Below, piece by piece: positions 51,628 through 62,116 of a DNA stretch of 64,000 nucleotides. The notes under the pieces are model-generated. The model saw only the letters and a program-made list of their open reading frames with translations. It ran no database searches and was not told the DNA's origin. Positions within the stretch are counted from its first letter, which is position 1. Each line of letters begins with the position of its first letter. This DNA comes from Atriophallophorus winterbourni (Eukaryota > Platyhelminthes > Trematoda > Plagiorchiida > Microphallidae): the NCBI GenBank assembly GCA_013407085.1, contig JACCGJ010013444.1, positions 1 to 64,000 on the forward strand. The letters run 5' to 3'. The position numbers and the translations under genes are program-made.

Positions 51628-52734
51628 ACAAGAAAACAATTCATATTCACAATAGACTAATCTATTTTGAAAAATTAAAAAGAAAACTGTCGGAAAATCA
51701 ACAACACAACTCTCGCATCCTCGAAGATCATTATCAGTTTAACTTCAGCGTTTTCCAAAACATTCATTGATTTTTCTGTTATTGACATTGTTTTTTAAAT
51801 GACACAAGATCGCCGAATGATAATCTAGGAACAAATTTGTAAATACTGTTTAACTTTCTCACTATTGAACATAAAATTCCGCTGCAATAGTGACCTCGAA
51901 AATGTATTTGTTATTGTACGTACTACAATTTGATGATACAAACAAACAATGAATTGGGAGTTATTCACAAAGAAAATATTCCTACGATTTTCTCCAAATT
52001 CTCGTCTACTTCAGATGTCTTCAGAGGATTTAGGCCTCTAATTTACTGACATACTCTCCGTGAAAGATGGGATGAATAATTATATTTTCCAGTGGTAAAA
52101 TAGCTTTTTGCAGGTTTCTGTGCAATTCACATTAATAATTTTGGTGCTGAAAATCATTGAAGCACTATGCATTGAAATATTTCCTAACTCTTTATATTAA
52201 CATTTCTTTCCGTTTTGCTATTCTTGATAAATGTTTAATTTATTGACAAACCTATTCGAGATTTATTAACGTTTCATTAGTTGAAATGCAAAAAATGAAA
52301 ATGTTAGAAAACCCCAGATGGCTTCACTTTCGTTCTCTCACGTTAAGGCATTACACAAGATCATTCTCTTACTGACCCTGGAACGGTTTGGCGAGAAAAA
52401 TAATTTTCCGCATTTTTTCAGCTTCAACTATAATTAATTGTCACCGAAAATGCACTTGAATTGCACTCGATTTATAATTGTCTGTCAAAAACAGAAGTAA
52501 ACACTACAGTGTTCGCGCATCCAGGGAACGCTCCACCAAAGAGAAATGTGGAAGGCTGATTGATTTAAATGGCATTCACAGCTCGCTGTTATCTGACAGT
52601 AGATAGAATTCTATTCTTAAATTCCAACATCGGCCTTAAAAATGTTTGTTATCAGGAGACATACTGAATAAAATCATGAAGTCGCGGGGTCGTCGAAAAT
52701 TTATAAAAAAAATAGAAAAGTGGTTAGTGCTCTC
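51628..52734. other. Unique-looking intergenic DNA, no gene recognised
   Basis: No open frame of note and no match to the repeat families in this window. Confidence 0.5.
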
Positions 52735-52915
52735 ACTTTTTGGTGATGAGACCTCTCCCATCTTCCATTCACAGCTACACACGCCTGTGTTAATGACGAA
52801 TCAAACCTGGTAGTGGCGGGTGTTTTCAAGCACACCTCCGAAAGAATCTGGGCACTCGTTATGACTTAATCAACTATCGCCCTGTGATACTGTTACTGAT
52901 ACTGATACTGCTAAT
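52735..52915 (+). mobile_element. LINE 3' end with (TATCAG)n-type tail, inverted copy
   Basis: This is the reverse complement of the segment at 24385-24565: GAGACCTCTCCC, CCTGGTAGTGGCGGGTGTT, CTATCGCCCTGTGATACTG, then three CTGATA-type repeats at about 52890-52912. Non-coding. Confidence 0.65.
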
Positions 52916-53145
52916 TTTCAGCATTCCATCACATAAATTCAGCAAACTTCATTGGCTCGTCACTAATTGCATACCCATCATTATCAACTGAAGTTAATTG
53001 AAAAGTTGTGAGCTGTGATAACAATTTTATTTTATTATTTAATAAGCAAATATGAACAAATTGTAGACATGGTCAGTGATTTATATTTTGCTCTCAACTA
53101 TCGAAATTAAAAAAAAATAATTCAGTTTGTTTTATCCCGTCAAAC

Positions 53146-53154
53146 GCATATAAA
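53146..53154 (+). promoter_or_regulatory. Possible TATA box of the FKBP gene
   Basis: CATATAAAT lies about 65 bases upstream of the ATG at 53215. The position is reasonable for a short 5' UTR, but in AT-rich DNA the match is weak evidence. Confidence 0.35.
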
Positions 53155-53214
53155 TGACCTAGTGTATCAGCCGTTTTATTTTTCCAACATTATACAGTTC
53201 GTGTGTCAATTAGA

Positions 53215-54599
53215 ATGACGATCAAGAACGATCAATCTTCGCACTTAACGAATGAATATTGCGATGTCAGTCCGAATAGAGACGGATCACTTCTCAAGCG
53301 CGTTATATTTGAAGGAGTTTCCAAACATAAACCCACAAACCATTATGTTACAGTTCAATACTCGAGTTTCTTTCATGGTGGACCGAACGATGGCGTTTCC
53401 TATAAGCATACTAACGATGTATTGGAATTACAACTTGATTCAGGTACTATATCTTTCAATGTATAATCATTTTTTAGATAAGCCTCCAGCTCGTAATGAA
53501 CTGTTAAAAATCGTTGTACCAACAATGAATCTTTGGGAAATTTGTGAAGTCATTGTTGCTCCAGACTGTTTCCACGAAAATTCACCGACTTTAAAGTTCA
53601 AAATTGAGTTGATCAATGCTTTTCCTATGAATAATCGCATATTATCCTACTTAGTCTTGCGATTGAACCGCGCTCCTGTGCGACGCCGTATTGATGTCGG
53701 ATTCGAGACAGTTATTGAATTTCGACAGTTTACTGCCAATGAAGTTAAGCCTCCCAAACGACTTAATTATATCGTGGGGCTTTCTGCACCATCTGTTCTT
53801 CCTAAAATAGTTGAATGCGTGCTTCCATACATGGATGAAGGTTCCACCTATGTTATCCGTCCAGGAGGTCAAATCAACGATCAAACTTCTGAAAATATTT
53901 GTGGTGCTCTTTATGAAGTCAAAATTTTAGAGTGTCGTTTCTATGTAAGATATGCAGCTTTCAAATCTTTCAGTATGAACCAATCTATTCATTGTGCAAT
54001 TTCGAGATGGAAATGCTCGAAATCAACAGAATTAAACAGAAGGCTGACGAACACCTCAAGGTATTTATGCCTATTGTTTGATATTTTATAGAGTGAAAAA
54101 TTCTCTTTGGCATGTAATATGTACCAAAAACTGTGCGAGGAACTTGAAAGGCTAAAAAGGTCGCGTTCCTGCAAAGATTTATATCAAACCACTACGATTA
54201 ATATTTTGAAAAATCTTTCTTTGGCTAAATTTAAGATGTTTGCCGTTGACGATTGTATTGATATATGTAAATTCTTACTAGAACGCGATGCCGATGACAT
54301 AAAAACGCTGTTTCGCATGGGTAATGTAAGTTACTTTTGAGCTATGATATGGATTAGGCTTTGGAGGTTAAGAGTAAATTCAAAGAAGCTGCAACGTGTT
54401 TCGAAACCATACTCAAACTAGATCCCAGCAATCAATTGGCACTAAACAAATTCAATAAATGTGTTTCATTGGATGAATCGTCGGAAAAAATGGAAGAAAC
54501 TATATATAGGTTGATGTTCGATCGCTTGAAACATGTAAATTTTGCGTATTTGAAATTATTACATTTTAGGTTGGGTTGGAAGGAGATACTGAATACTGA
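53215..54599 (+). CDS. FKBP/TPR immunophilin (FKBP4/5-like), six exons
   Basis: Exons 53215-53443, 53478-53944, 53974-54060, 54092-54325, 54358-54534 and 54570-54599; all introns are GT-AG, 29-35 nt. Spliced length is 407 residues. Residues about 15-115 are an FKBP domain (NRDGSLLKRVIFEG, VTVQYSSF, LELQLDS, NLWEICEVIVAP, LKFKIELINAF). Residues about 120-235 are a second, very degenerate FKBP-like domain. After about 240, TPR repeats run: KADEHLKSEKFSLACNMYQKL, TTINILKNLSLAKFKMFAVDDCIDICKFLLE, DDIKTLFRMGNAL, FKEAATCFETILKLDPSNQLAL. Several prolyl-isomerase pocket residues (the FD pair and the tryptophan at the pocket base) are replaced, so it may be catalytically inactive and act as an HSP90-type co-chaperone. 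FKBP6/AIP-like relatives are an alternative. Confidence 0.86.
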
Positions 54600-54680
54600 A
54601 AAACTGCGCTGTAATTCAGATTTATAATGCGCCAAATACATTTCCCTTATTTTTTCTATTATTTATGTTTATTTTTTGTT

Positions 54681-54686
54681 AATAAA
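54681..54686 (+). promoter_or_regulatory. Polyadenylation signal of the FKBP gene
   Basis: AATAAA, 82 bases after the stop codon. It is a canonical signal at a typical distance. Confidence 0.6.
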
Positions 54687-54699
54687 AACTTTGTGTCTC

Positions 54700-56870
54700 T
54701 AACTTCTCATGACTTTTGCTATGTGGGTGTGGATTACTTAACTGTCGTTTGAACCCATTATCTACCGTGATATTGATTTACTCATATATTCTTCTATTTT
54801 TCAGCGTTCTTGAGCTTTATGATATTCTGTTATGTAGTGCAATCACGTTTTATCTTTCGAAAGTGATACGAAGGTGTAAAAGATTGCATCGTGTCCCAAG
54901 ATAAACATTTGGCATTTCATACATCCAGACTGGGACGTGCATTATGGTACATATTTGACTGACGGTTATTTGATATGTCATTTAAAAATTAATAGAAGTT
55001 GGTAATTATCTACCAAAACTCCGATACAGGTTATGCTATGTATTTAATCATTGTCAGATGTAAAGCGATCTTTCTTGAGTGAGGGCAATTTCTTCAGTGG
55101 TATGCCTTAGCATATAATATTTGATCGTGAATAGGGCGCTAAAGTCCCCCAGAAAATCAACCATTGTTCACACAATGTAGTCGAAGGTTGAAAGCAGTTT
55201 GGAAATCTTGGTCTTTAGTGTAGGATCATCGTGTGCTAGTTGTAACACAATACGGACATCATACTGCTACTTGGTCTGCATCCGTTCTATAAAAAGTATT
55301 CTAACATTTTTCGTACTACTATCCAGAATGCATTAAATCCTGAGTGCTCTAATGGCGATAAAATAAGTAAACACCCCCTGTTTTCTTAAAATTATGCACA
55401 ACAAATCATCCGCAAGAAGAGTTCGTTCGCATTTAATTCATATATATATACGTATCGCAAGTAGTGAGCAAAAACCTGATATTTTGTTTTAGGAACCATT
55501 CAGTAGAGCATCAACTGTGGTAATAAATACGGGCTCCTAAATAAACTCGACTTATCGTGGATAACATAACGTAGAAATGAACTGTCGTGCAACAGATAAA
55601 AAATACCCTACATTGATGCATCGATAGAGCAATTAATGTCCGAGAAACGTTTTGCTTCTGACAGAATTCCAGCATATCTGTCTGTTTTGAGATAATGAAT
55701 GGTCAGGTGATCGTACTCATCAATCAAGAAAATATGTGCTCCGGAATATACCTTTTTGTTGTGTTTAATTATTCCGGTGATTTAAAGTGAAACCTGCTTG
55801 AACTTTTGAATAAAATCCACTGTGATTATTTCATTTAAAAATGTACAGTAATTATGTAAATCATTTTGTTATTTGTTACAAACGTTCAATGGAAACATCT
55901 GAAATGAAAGGTTATGAGGTGGTTATTTAGCATGTATTAACTCAGATAGACTGGAAATAACTTCGTAGATATGAGCAATTTCAGTACCTACGCTTACTCA
56001 GCTCACCATTTTCAGGCTTTTCGAAAGAAACGTCTGCATACTGAAACAATTTGGCTACTCTCGAGCCAATTTTAAAGAGTGATGCAGTTATCCAAAAAAC
56101 ATTGCTGGACTGAATGCCAGTGAATACAGCTGGGAATTCGGGTAGGAAATATTAGTGTAGATATAGAAGAGAATACTTGTAGCACAGTATGTGTATGTTT
56201 CTCAAATTGCGTTCGCCTAACTGGCATTGTTTGTTTAGGTCCTTTTGTCATCGAGCTTGATGAGATCATTATCTAAACTACTTTTGAAGTGAATTGCGAG
56301 TTTGATTTCTCGGCTTTCATATGGTTTTAGTTTGTCCATTCATTTGGTTTGTCCCGTTTTTAATCGCTAACCTTTGTGACCTATTTTCTATTGGTTCGTA
56401 CGTGGCAGCGAATTGCATGTGTTGATCAATGATCCTGTCGAGTACTATGCTTTGTGGAATTCTCGTACGCGTCGATTGCCACATTTATAGATTATTTCGG
56501 AGTTGTTCCAGTCACAGTTGTTTTGAAATTGATCCACAGTTTACGAGATTACTGGCTTTTGGTCGTGCCTTCGAACCGCCAATTGATGTTTGTTGAATCG
56601 TATGGCCAACTCCCGACCATTCTGGCCACCATAGTGTTTGTCGCAATCCAAACATGGGATGTTGTAGCTAATATTTGATTTGTCCTCCTTCAAGGTTTTG
56701 TCATTGATCTTGCTTGTTCGTGGAAATATGATCGAATTGCATGCAATTTTATATATATTCTAAAGTGCAGATATATTGCATTTTCCGTGATTTTATACAC
56801 GTATAAGTGAACGAAAAAGCATTACTTTTTATTTTTTGGTTAATTTCTAGTTCAAATGATCAATTGCAAC
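54700..56870. other. Intergenic, no gene recognised
   Basis: Only short chance frames, such as 54716-54904 and 56454-56678. Both are hydrophobic and neither has a recognisable domain or splice-supported continuation. No repeat family of this window was noticed. Confidence 0.5.
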
Positions 56871-57016
56871 CACTTTTATTCTTCTGAGATGAAATCCCGT
56901 TTAAGTATCTTCACAACAAGAATCATTGGTGACTTCTGCTGACAAGGCAAGTTCTGAGAGTAGAGGACCACCACTATATCACTCGGAGGTTCAAGTCTGA
57001 ACAAATCCTGATCCAA

Positions 57017-57364
57017 CTAACTTTTGAATAGCTGTTCCGATGATAGAGATAGGATCTCATTCGGTAGCGAGTTCCAAGTGTTAACCGCTCGCGTGGATAG
57101 CGTACTTGCGTTACTCAGTTCAAGCCTTCTAGGCTTTTGCCACTTAAGGTCATGTCCATGAGTCTTTGATTCACCTATCAATCTGAAGAACTGGATGAAC
57201 TCGTCAGCATATCGATACAGAAGGATACAGTGGGTCAGGAGCAGATCGAACCTTTTCTTTAGAAGTTTTATTGGATATAGTTCAAGTAAGCTCCGTCTAT
57301 CCTCGTACGGGAGGTGGCGTATAACATGTGCCATCTTAGTACCTCTCCATTGTGCTATCTTCAA
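57017..57364 (-). pseudogene. Element III copy, RT C-terminal region
   Basis: This reads AQWRGTKMAHVIRHLPYEDRRSLLELYPIKLLKKRFDLLLTHCILL, HGHDLKWQKPRR, STRAVNTWNSLPNEIL. It parallels the open frame at 49911-50567 and the broken one at 5700-6300, with many substitutions. Upstream to 57720 the sequence continues in other frames (RVMTAEKDLGILVMD-like, WSLSIYEDKS). Confidence 0.72.
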
Positions 57365-57719
57365 GGAATCACGTTCGCCTTTAGACTAAGGAAACGCAAC
57401 GAGCGTAATGGCCGCAAGTGAACGCCAAATGGCCCGAAGCATCCTGGTAGCGCTGCTTATTCTCCGACAAGTGTTGGCCTTCGGCTTCAAATAATCCATG
57501 ACCAGAATCCCTAAATCTTTTTCGGCTGTCATCGCTCCAATAGGCTTACTTTCGAGAAATTATTCCCTAACAATTTCCATGGAGCCTATACGCATGACGA
57601 CTGACTTGTCCTCATATATAGACAATGACGAGTGATTTTTTCATCTTACTAAGTCATCAACTAATCGTTGCAGTTGCTCCTGACATTCGCGGGAACTGGG
57701 AGAAGCCCATAGTTTCAGA

Positions 57720-57962
57720 TCATCTGTGAGTATAAGAGTCGATCGCGACCCTATTTCGAAGGTCACTCATAAAGATCTTGAATAACAACGGACCAAGTAC
57801 AGATCCCTGTGGCACTCTTGAGCTCACTGTCACCACTGAAGACAAAACGCCATTTATCTCCACACTGTTTGGCCTCCAGGAAATGAATGCATCCATCCAC
57901 TTTTGAAGACACTCTTTAATACCTAGGCCCTCACGCTTGACGGGCATTTGGCGGTGGGGCAC
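57720..57962 (-). pseudogene. Element III copy, RT palm fragment
   Basis: KREGLGIKECLQKWMDAFISWRPNSVEINGVLSS, then RVPQGSVLGPLLFKIFMSDLRNRVAIDSY. The GSVLGPLLFKIF motif is intact, unlike in element III at 12904/6300. The active-site FADD equivalent lies just beyond in another frame near 57715. Confidence 0.75.
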
Positions 57963-58030
57963 GCGGTTGAACGTCTTTCTGAAGTCGAAAAAAACAGCAT
58001 CAACTGCTTGATCAGAATCATCAAAAGCTG

Positions 58031-58095
58031 TCTAGGCCTGGGCAACCTGACAGTATCTTAGCCCACGTGCAGTGACTGTACGGCACTGCCTGGAG
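58031..58095 (+). repeat. Three-hairpin module inside an RT remnant
   Basis: Plus strand TCTAGGCCTGGGCAACCTGAC, GCCCACGTGCAGT, CGGCACTGCCTGG matches the complement of 33832-33910, with the third hairpin shortened. It sits between the QAVDAV-type RT text and the upstream linker, so it appears to have moved on its own or been captured. Confidence 0.7.
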
Positions 58096-58337
58096 GAAGT
58101 TAGGAACAAGTTATTTATGCGTAAGCGATCTTCGGTTGGTTGTTATTGACACCAATGCCAAACCCTGAAAAAGCTCTCTATTTTGCACTTGATTAATTTC
58201 TCTAAAACTTTTCCGATCACAGAAGTCAGTGTGGCTAGCCTGTAATTCGCAAGACAACTAGGGTCCCCATTATTAAACATAGGTAAATGATACCATGTTT
58301 CTATTCCTGTGGTAAGACACCTAACACTGAAGATTTT

Positions 58338-58856
58338 TTAAACAACATTGCAAACGGAGTACACAAGAGAAAAAGAGAGAGCTCGTGAAACCATCCGGTG
58401 AATACCGTTTGACCCTGGTGTGGATTGTGTATCTACATGTTCTACCTCAGGGTCCGAAAAAAGATCACTGTTTAAAGCAACTGATGAGGGATTCACTGTC
58501 TTCAAGACATTACACAGTGACATATTGTTAAATTAGGGATTCAGCTTTCAGATCATCCTCATCAATGGCTACCCCTTTGCTATGCTAGGTATGTATGGCG
58601 ATGAAAATGTTGACTCGTCAACCGATCGCTGCTCGTACAACACCTTTCGATTAAGCAGCATAAAACAAATAGAATGGGTGAAATTCGTTGAATAAAATTT
58701 CGGCGGCCAAATTGATTCCTTAGCGCCGTTCTGTCGCAGATACTCCCTCGTCAATAGTTCGGCTGAACCGCCACCTGAATTCTCCTCACAAAGATTATCC
58801 TCGCCTCTTGCGAATAACGCTGCAATATGCGGCAGACGTCTACATGTCGCATCCAC
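58338..58856 (-). pseudogene. Element III copy, EN-RT linker
   Basis: Frames 58856-58569 and 58523-58338 contain NRKVLYEQRSVDEST, VALNSDLFSDPEVEHVDTQSTPGSNGIHRMVSRALS. This is the same connector as 13398-13853 (VSNNSEVLSDLDVDVETG, ALGPDGIHSLVSRAL). Heavily mutated. 58863-59090 has only scattered frames. Confidence 0.65.
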
Positions 58857-59383
58857 GCATATCTACCATGGTGGGAGTGAAAGTCTTTGAAGAAATCTCG
58901 AGAAAAAAATAATCGAGGAGTATTGTATTTCTAGGCATTCCGGAATATGCTGCTGACGTGCTTTCTTAAGAAAAGTCTGAGCATGATCACAAACAGTGGA
59001 AAACCTAGCCGAAATAATCACTATTAAAAAGCCATACTTGTGGATGCTTTTAGGATAACGCGGTCTGCCAACTATAAAGGACAAGGTCCTATTCCTTTAA
59101 AGCTAACCCTCTTGACAACTGAAATGACCGATAGTATCATACGTGAATGGAAAGCTAATAGAAAAACCTACCCCAAAACTTCAAGTTTAGCTTGCACAGA
59201 GTAATAGCCGGAAGCAAGCAAACGGATAGCACCGACCCATCAGTGCCTAGTGATGGTGTTCAAAGTAAATATCAGGCGATAGCTCCCAAAAACTTGAGCA
59301 TTCCGACTCATCGCGAGTCGGAACAATAGCTCAATTACACGATCCTACATTGTGTAAGATAATTATGATGAGGTAAATATATA

Positions 59384-60257
59384 CGAATGCTCAGTGTTCA
59401 ACCAACAAATTAGCTGAACTATGCGAGCTTTGTGACAGACTTTCACCCGATTTGATTGCAGTCACAGACTTGGTTCCAGCCCTACATGACTGACGACGAG
59501 CTCGCGAATCAGAAAGTGTTACTACTCCGTCGTGATCGCCTAAGATCCGGCGGTGGGGTTGCAGTCAACTTTCATGAATGTTTAGCGCAGTGTAACGTAA
59601 TCCATCATACTGGCCTCAGCCTTCCTGATACGATGTGGTGTTCAGTAAATCTAGTGAATGGAGACGAATATACGATAGGCATCATTTACCGCTCGTAATC
59701 ATCTGAAAGCTCTTTTAATCTTAAACTAATCGAATCCTTGCAATACATCACAAACTGCCAGACTACTCAATTGCTGATCATGGCGATTTTAAACTCCCCC
59801 ATCTGTTTTCAAGAAGTGAACAACCCGGCATTACTTTGAACATAAATTCAAGGAGGTTATCGAAATTTCTTCACTGTATAACCACGTTGATCAGCCAACT
59901 CGCAGACGGAAGCTTGACAAATCTTCAACCCTTGACTATGTCTTAACGAATGAAGCAACCGCGGTAGAAAATATTCAATACCTGGCACCACTGGGAAAGA
60001 GTGACTATGCGGTGCTCGTCTTTGATTATGTATGTAGTGCGGAACGATTGAGCGAACAAACAAAATTCTTCAGGAAAATGCGATTGCAATCCTTGATTAT
60101 CAGTCTCCAGGATGCACACACTCATGAGTTTGATTTCATGGATTTGGGCTTATATTGCAATACATTTCTAAATTACCTGAATTCGAAGATTGATGAAAAC
60201 TCTATTTTTATACCACACAAATGCAACCACAACTACCAAGTTTGTTATCCGGAGTAG
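59384..60257 (+). pseudogene. Element X endonuclease, decayed
   Basis: STKLAELCELCDRLSPDLIAVT, then TWFQPYMTDDELANQKVLLLRRDRLRSGGGVAVNFHE (EN motif with the GGG), WCSVNLVNGDEYTIGIIYRS (ends at a stop, 59698), LLIMADFKLPH (a weakened G-D-F-N motif), TNLQPLTM and KSDYAVLVFDYVC (the D-H end block, with tyrosine). Two frameshifts and several stops. Catalytic residues are partly replaced. Confidence 0.7.
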
Positions 60258-60385
60258 CTATAAAGAAAGGGTCTTGGGTAACTCACAAGAATTGTGGTAC
60301 GGAAGCAACTTGGAAGCGATTCTGTAAGATACGGAATCACGTAACGATTCTTGTAAGAGAAGATCGCATGCAGTTCCAATGAAAT

Positions 60386-62116
60386 TTGCTTAAGAGAATG
60401 GAAAAGAATCCTAAGCTTCTATACAAGATAGTAAATGAGCGATCCGGAATCAAACCAGGCGTATTTTTTGTACAAACCCCTAATGAATTGACTCACTCTG
60501 CCCAAGATACCGATGATGCTATAGCAACGTATTGCTCACTTTTCTTCAATATAATCGTTGTATCCAATATCAAATTTTACCGAATTCGCCTAGTTTGGAA
60601 TTATTAAGTGAAATGGCTGTTAATGAATATATGGTTAGGCGGGAACTTTGTCAACTAAACGAAAAGAAGTCCCCTGACGCAGACCCCCCCCGCCATACTT
60701 CGCGGGTGTCGAATTGCTTTGACTGTTCCTCTCTCGCTTATTCGATATCAGTCGACGTGAAGGAAAAATCCCAGCGCATTGGAAAGCATTGGATGATAAC
60801 TCCTATTTATAAAGGTGGTAGCTGTTCAGACACAGCAAACTATAGACCGGTAACGCTACTTCCGGTGAACTCCAAATTAATGAAACGCATTGTCACTGCG
60901 CGCATAAGAGAACATTTTGAAAACCAAAATATTTTGACTGCAGCACAACACGGTTTTCGAATAATTCGTTGCTGTTTATCTAACCTTCTTACAACGTTCG
61001 AGGATTGGACCGAGGCACTAGGCGAAGGTGAGGCAGTACATGCTTGCTACATCGACATTTTCAAAGCATTCAATAGAGTCAACTATGACATTTTAATTTA
61101 AAAGCTCGAAGTCAATGGAATTACGGGAATATTGCTGAATTGGATAATTTACTATCTTACTGATAGAGACGTCCACGTTCGCGTTGGCAGCACCCTCCTT
61201 AGAAAAATAGACTCCACAAGTGAAGTTCCGCAAGGCTCGGTGCTTTGACATCTTCTATTCTTGGTGTACATGAACGATATAGTAGAGGATATTGGATGTA
61301 ACTTGATACTGTTTACCGATGATATTAAAATATGGAAAGGTATCAGGTATGTTAAAGAATGTATGGCATTACAACGGGATCTGTGCACCTTATTTCTTTG
61401 GTCCCAGTCAAATGAGTTACCATTTAACCCTGCGAAATGTAAAATGCTGCGGCTTGGAAAATCTCTGCACCACACGTATCAGCTTAGCACGCAAGATCTC
61501 GTCTGGACAACCGCCGAAAAAGATCTCGGTATCTGGGTGTCGTTTAACCTTAAGTCTGGACATCATTGCCGGACAGTGTACAATTAAGCCTTCCGTGTCT
61601 TGAGTCTTCTAAAAAGGATTTTCACGCCTCAAACTTTACCCCACGTTGATTATTACGTATGTACGTCCTGTTATGGAATATTCCATCCAAGCCTGGGCAC
61701 CATGGCTGAGGAAGAATATCGAACTACTTGACATGATTTATCATCGTGCGGAAAAGTTGGTGTCCCGTTACATAAATTTGCATTTCAAAGAGCGAATCCT
61801 AAAACTAAATCTACACGATTTTACCCAACGACGGATACGGAGTGACCTCCTCTTGGCATCCAAAATCTTGCATACTGAGAACCATCCCCTTAAACACTTG
61901 CTAAAGCTCAATGGCCTTACTCGAACACGAAATCATCCAAAGGCTTTCAGCATTCCGCATTCTCGATTGGATATTCGTCGTATCTTTTTCTCGGTAAAAA
62001 ATTTTTCACTTGGAACTTTGCCTGAAGAAATCACACGCTCGGAATCTGTTACGATTTTCGCTTCTAAACTGGACGATAATATGATGAACCGTACGGTATG
62101 TGACTGTCCCTATTGA
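60386..62116 (+). pseudogene. Element X reverse transcriptase
   Basis: After the linker (60386-60607, RMEKNPKLLYKIVNERSGIKPGV) come ITPIYKGGSCSDTANYRPVTLLPVNSKLMKRI, AAQHGFRIIRCCLSNLL, ACYIDIFKAFNRVNYD, TSEVPQGSVL, HLLFLVYMNDIVEDI and the active site LFTDDIKIW (T instead of A in F-A-D-D). LPFNPAKCKML and AEKDLGIWVSFNLKSG follow, then RPVMEYSIQAWAPWLRKN, RRIRSDLLLASKIL and LGTLPEEITRSES (61646-62116). Stops at 61099-61101, 61246-61248 and 61585-61587 and a shift near 61640 break it. Confidence 0.8.

Larger units (their letters stand above)
56880..59090 (-). mobile_element. Element III copy, old and decayed
   Basis: A minus-strand relative of element III covering linker, RT and the beginning of the 3' UTR. 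The 3' UTR block GGTGACTTCTGCTGACAAGG (56930-56950) matches 5396-5416. The RT has not been split at PLLFKIF here, which gives an uninterrupted example of the site copy B used. A three-hairpin module is embedded at 58031-58095 within the RT N-terminal part, an unexpected place for a 3' UTR module. Confidence 0.72.
59384..62116 (+). mobile_element. Element X LINE, EN and RT on the plus strand
   Basis: It begins in the endonuclease (59384) and runs to the end of the RT (62116). Protein wording differs from families I, III, IV and VI. The 5' part (ORF1) is not found; 59091-59383 has no open frame. The 3' end is not clear: no repeat tail was recognised after 62116. The copy has many stops but all main blocks are present. 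Confidence 0.75.

Noticed and set aside
54716..54904. Hydrophobic 62-codon frame just after the FKBP gene
   Set aside because: It starts after the polyadenylation signal, has no family resemblance and is short enough to be chance.
56454..56678. Hydrophobic 74-codon frame that could be a small membrane protein
   Set aside because: No recognisable domain, no splice-supported extension, and such frames are expected by chance in AT-rich DNA.
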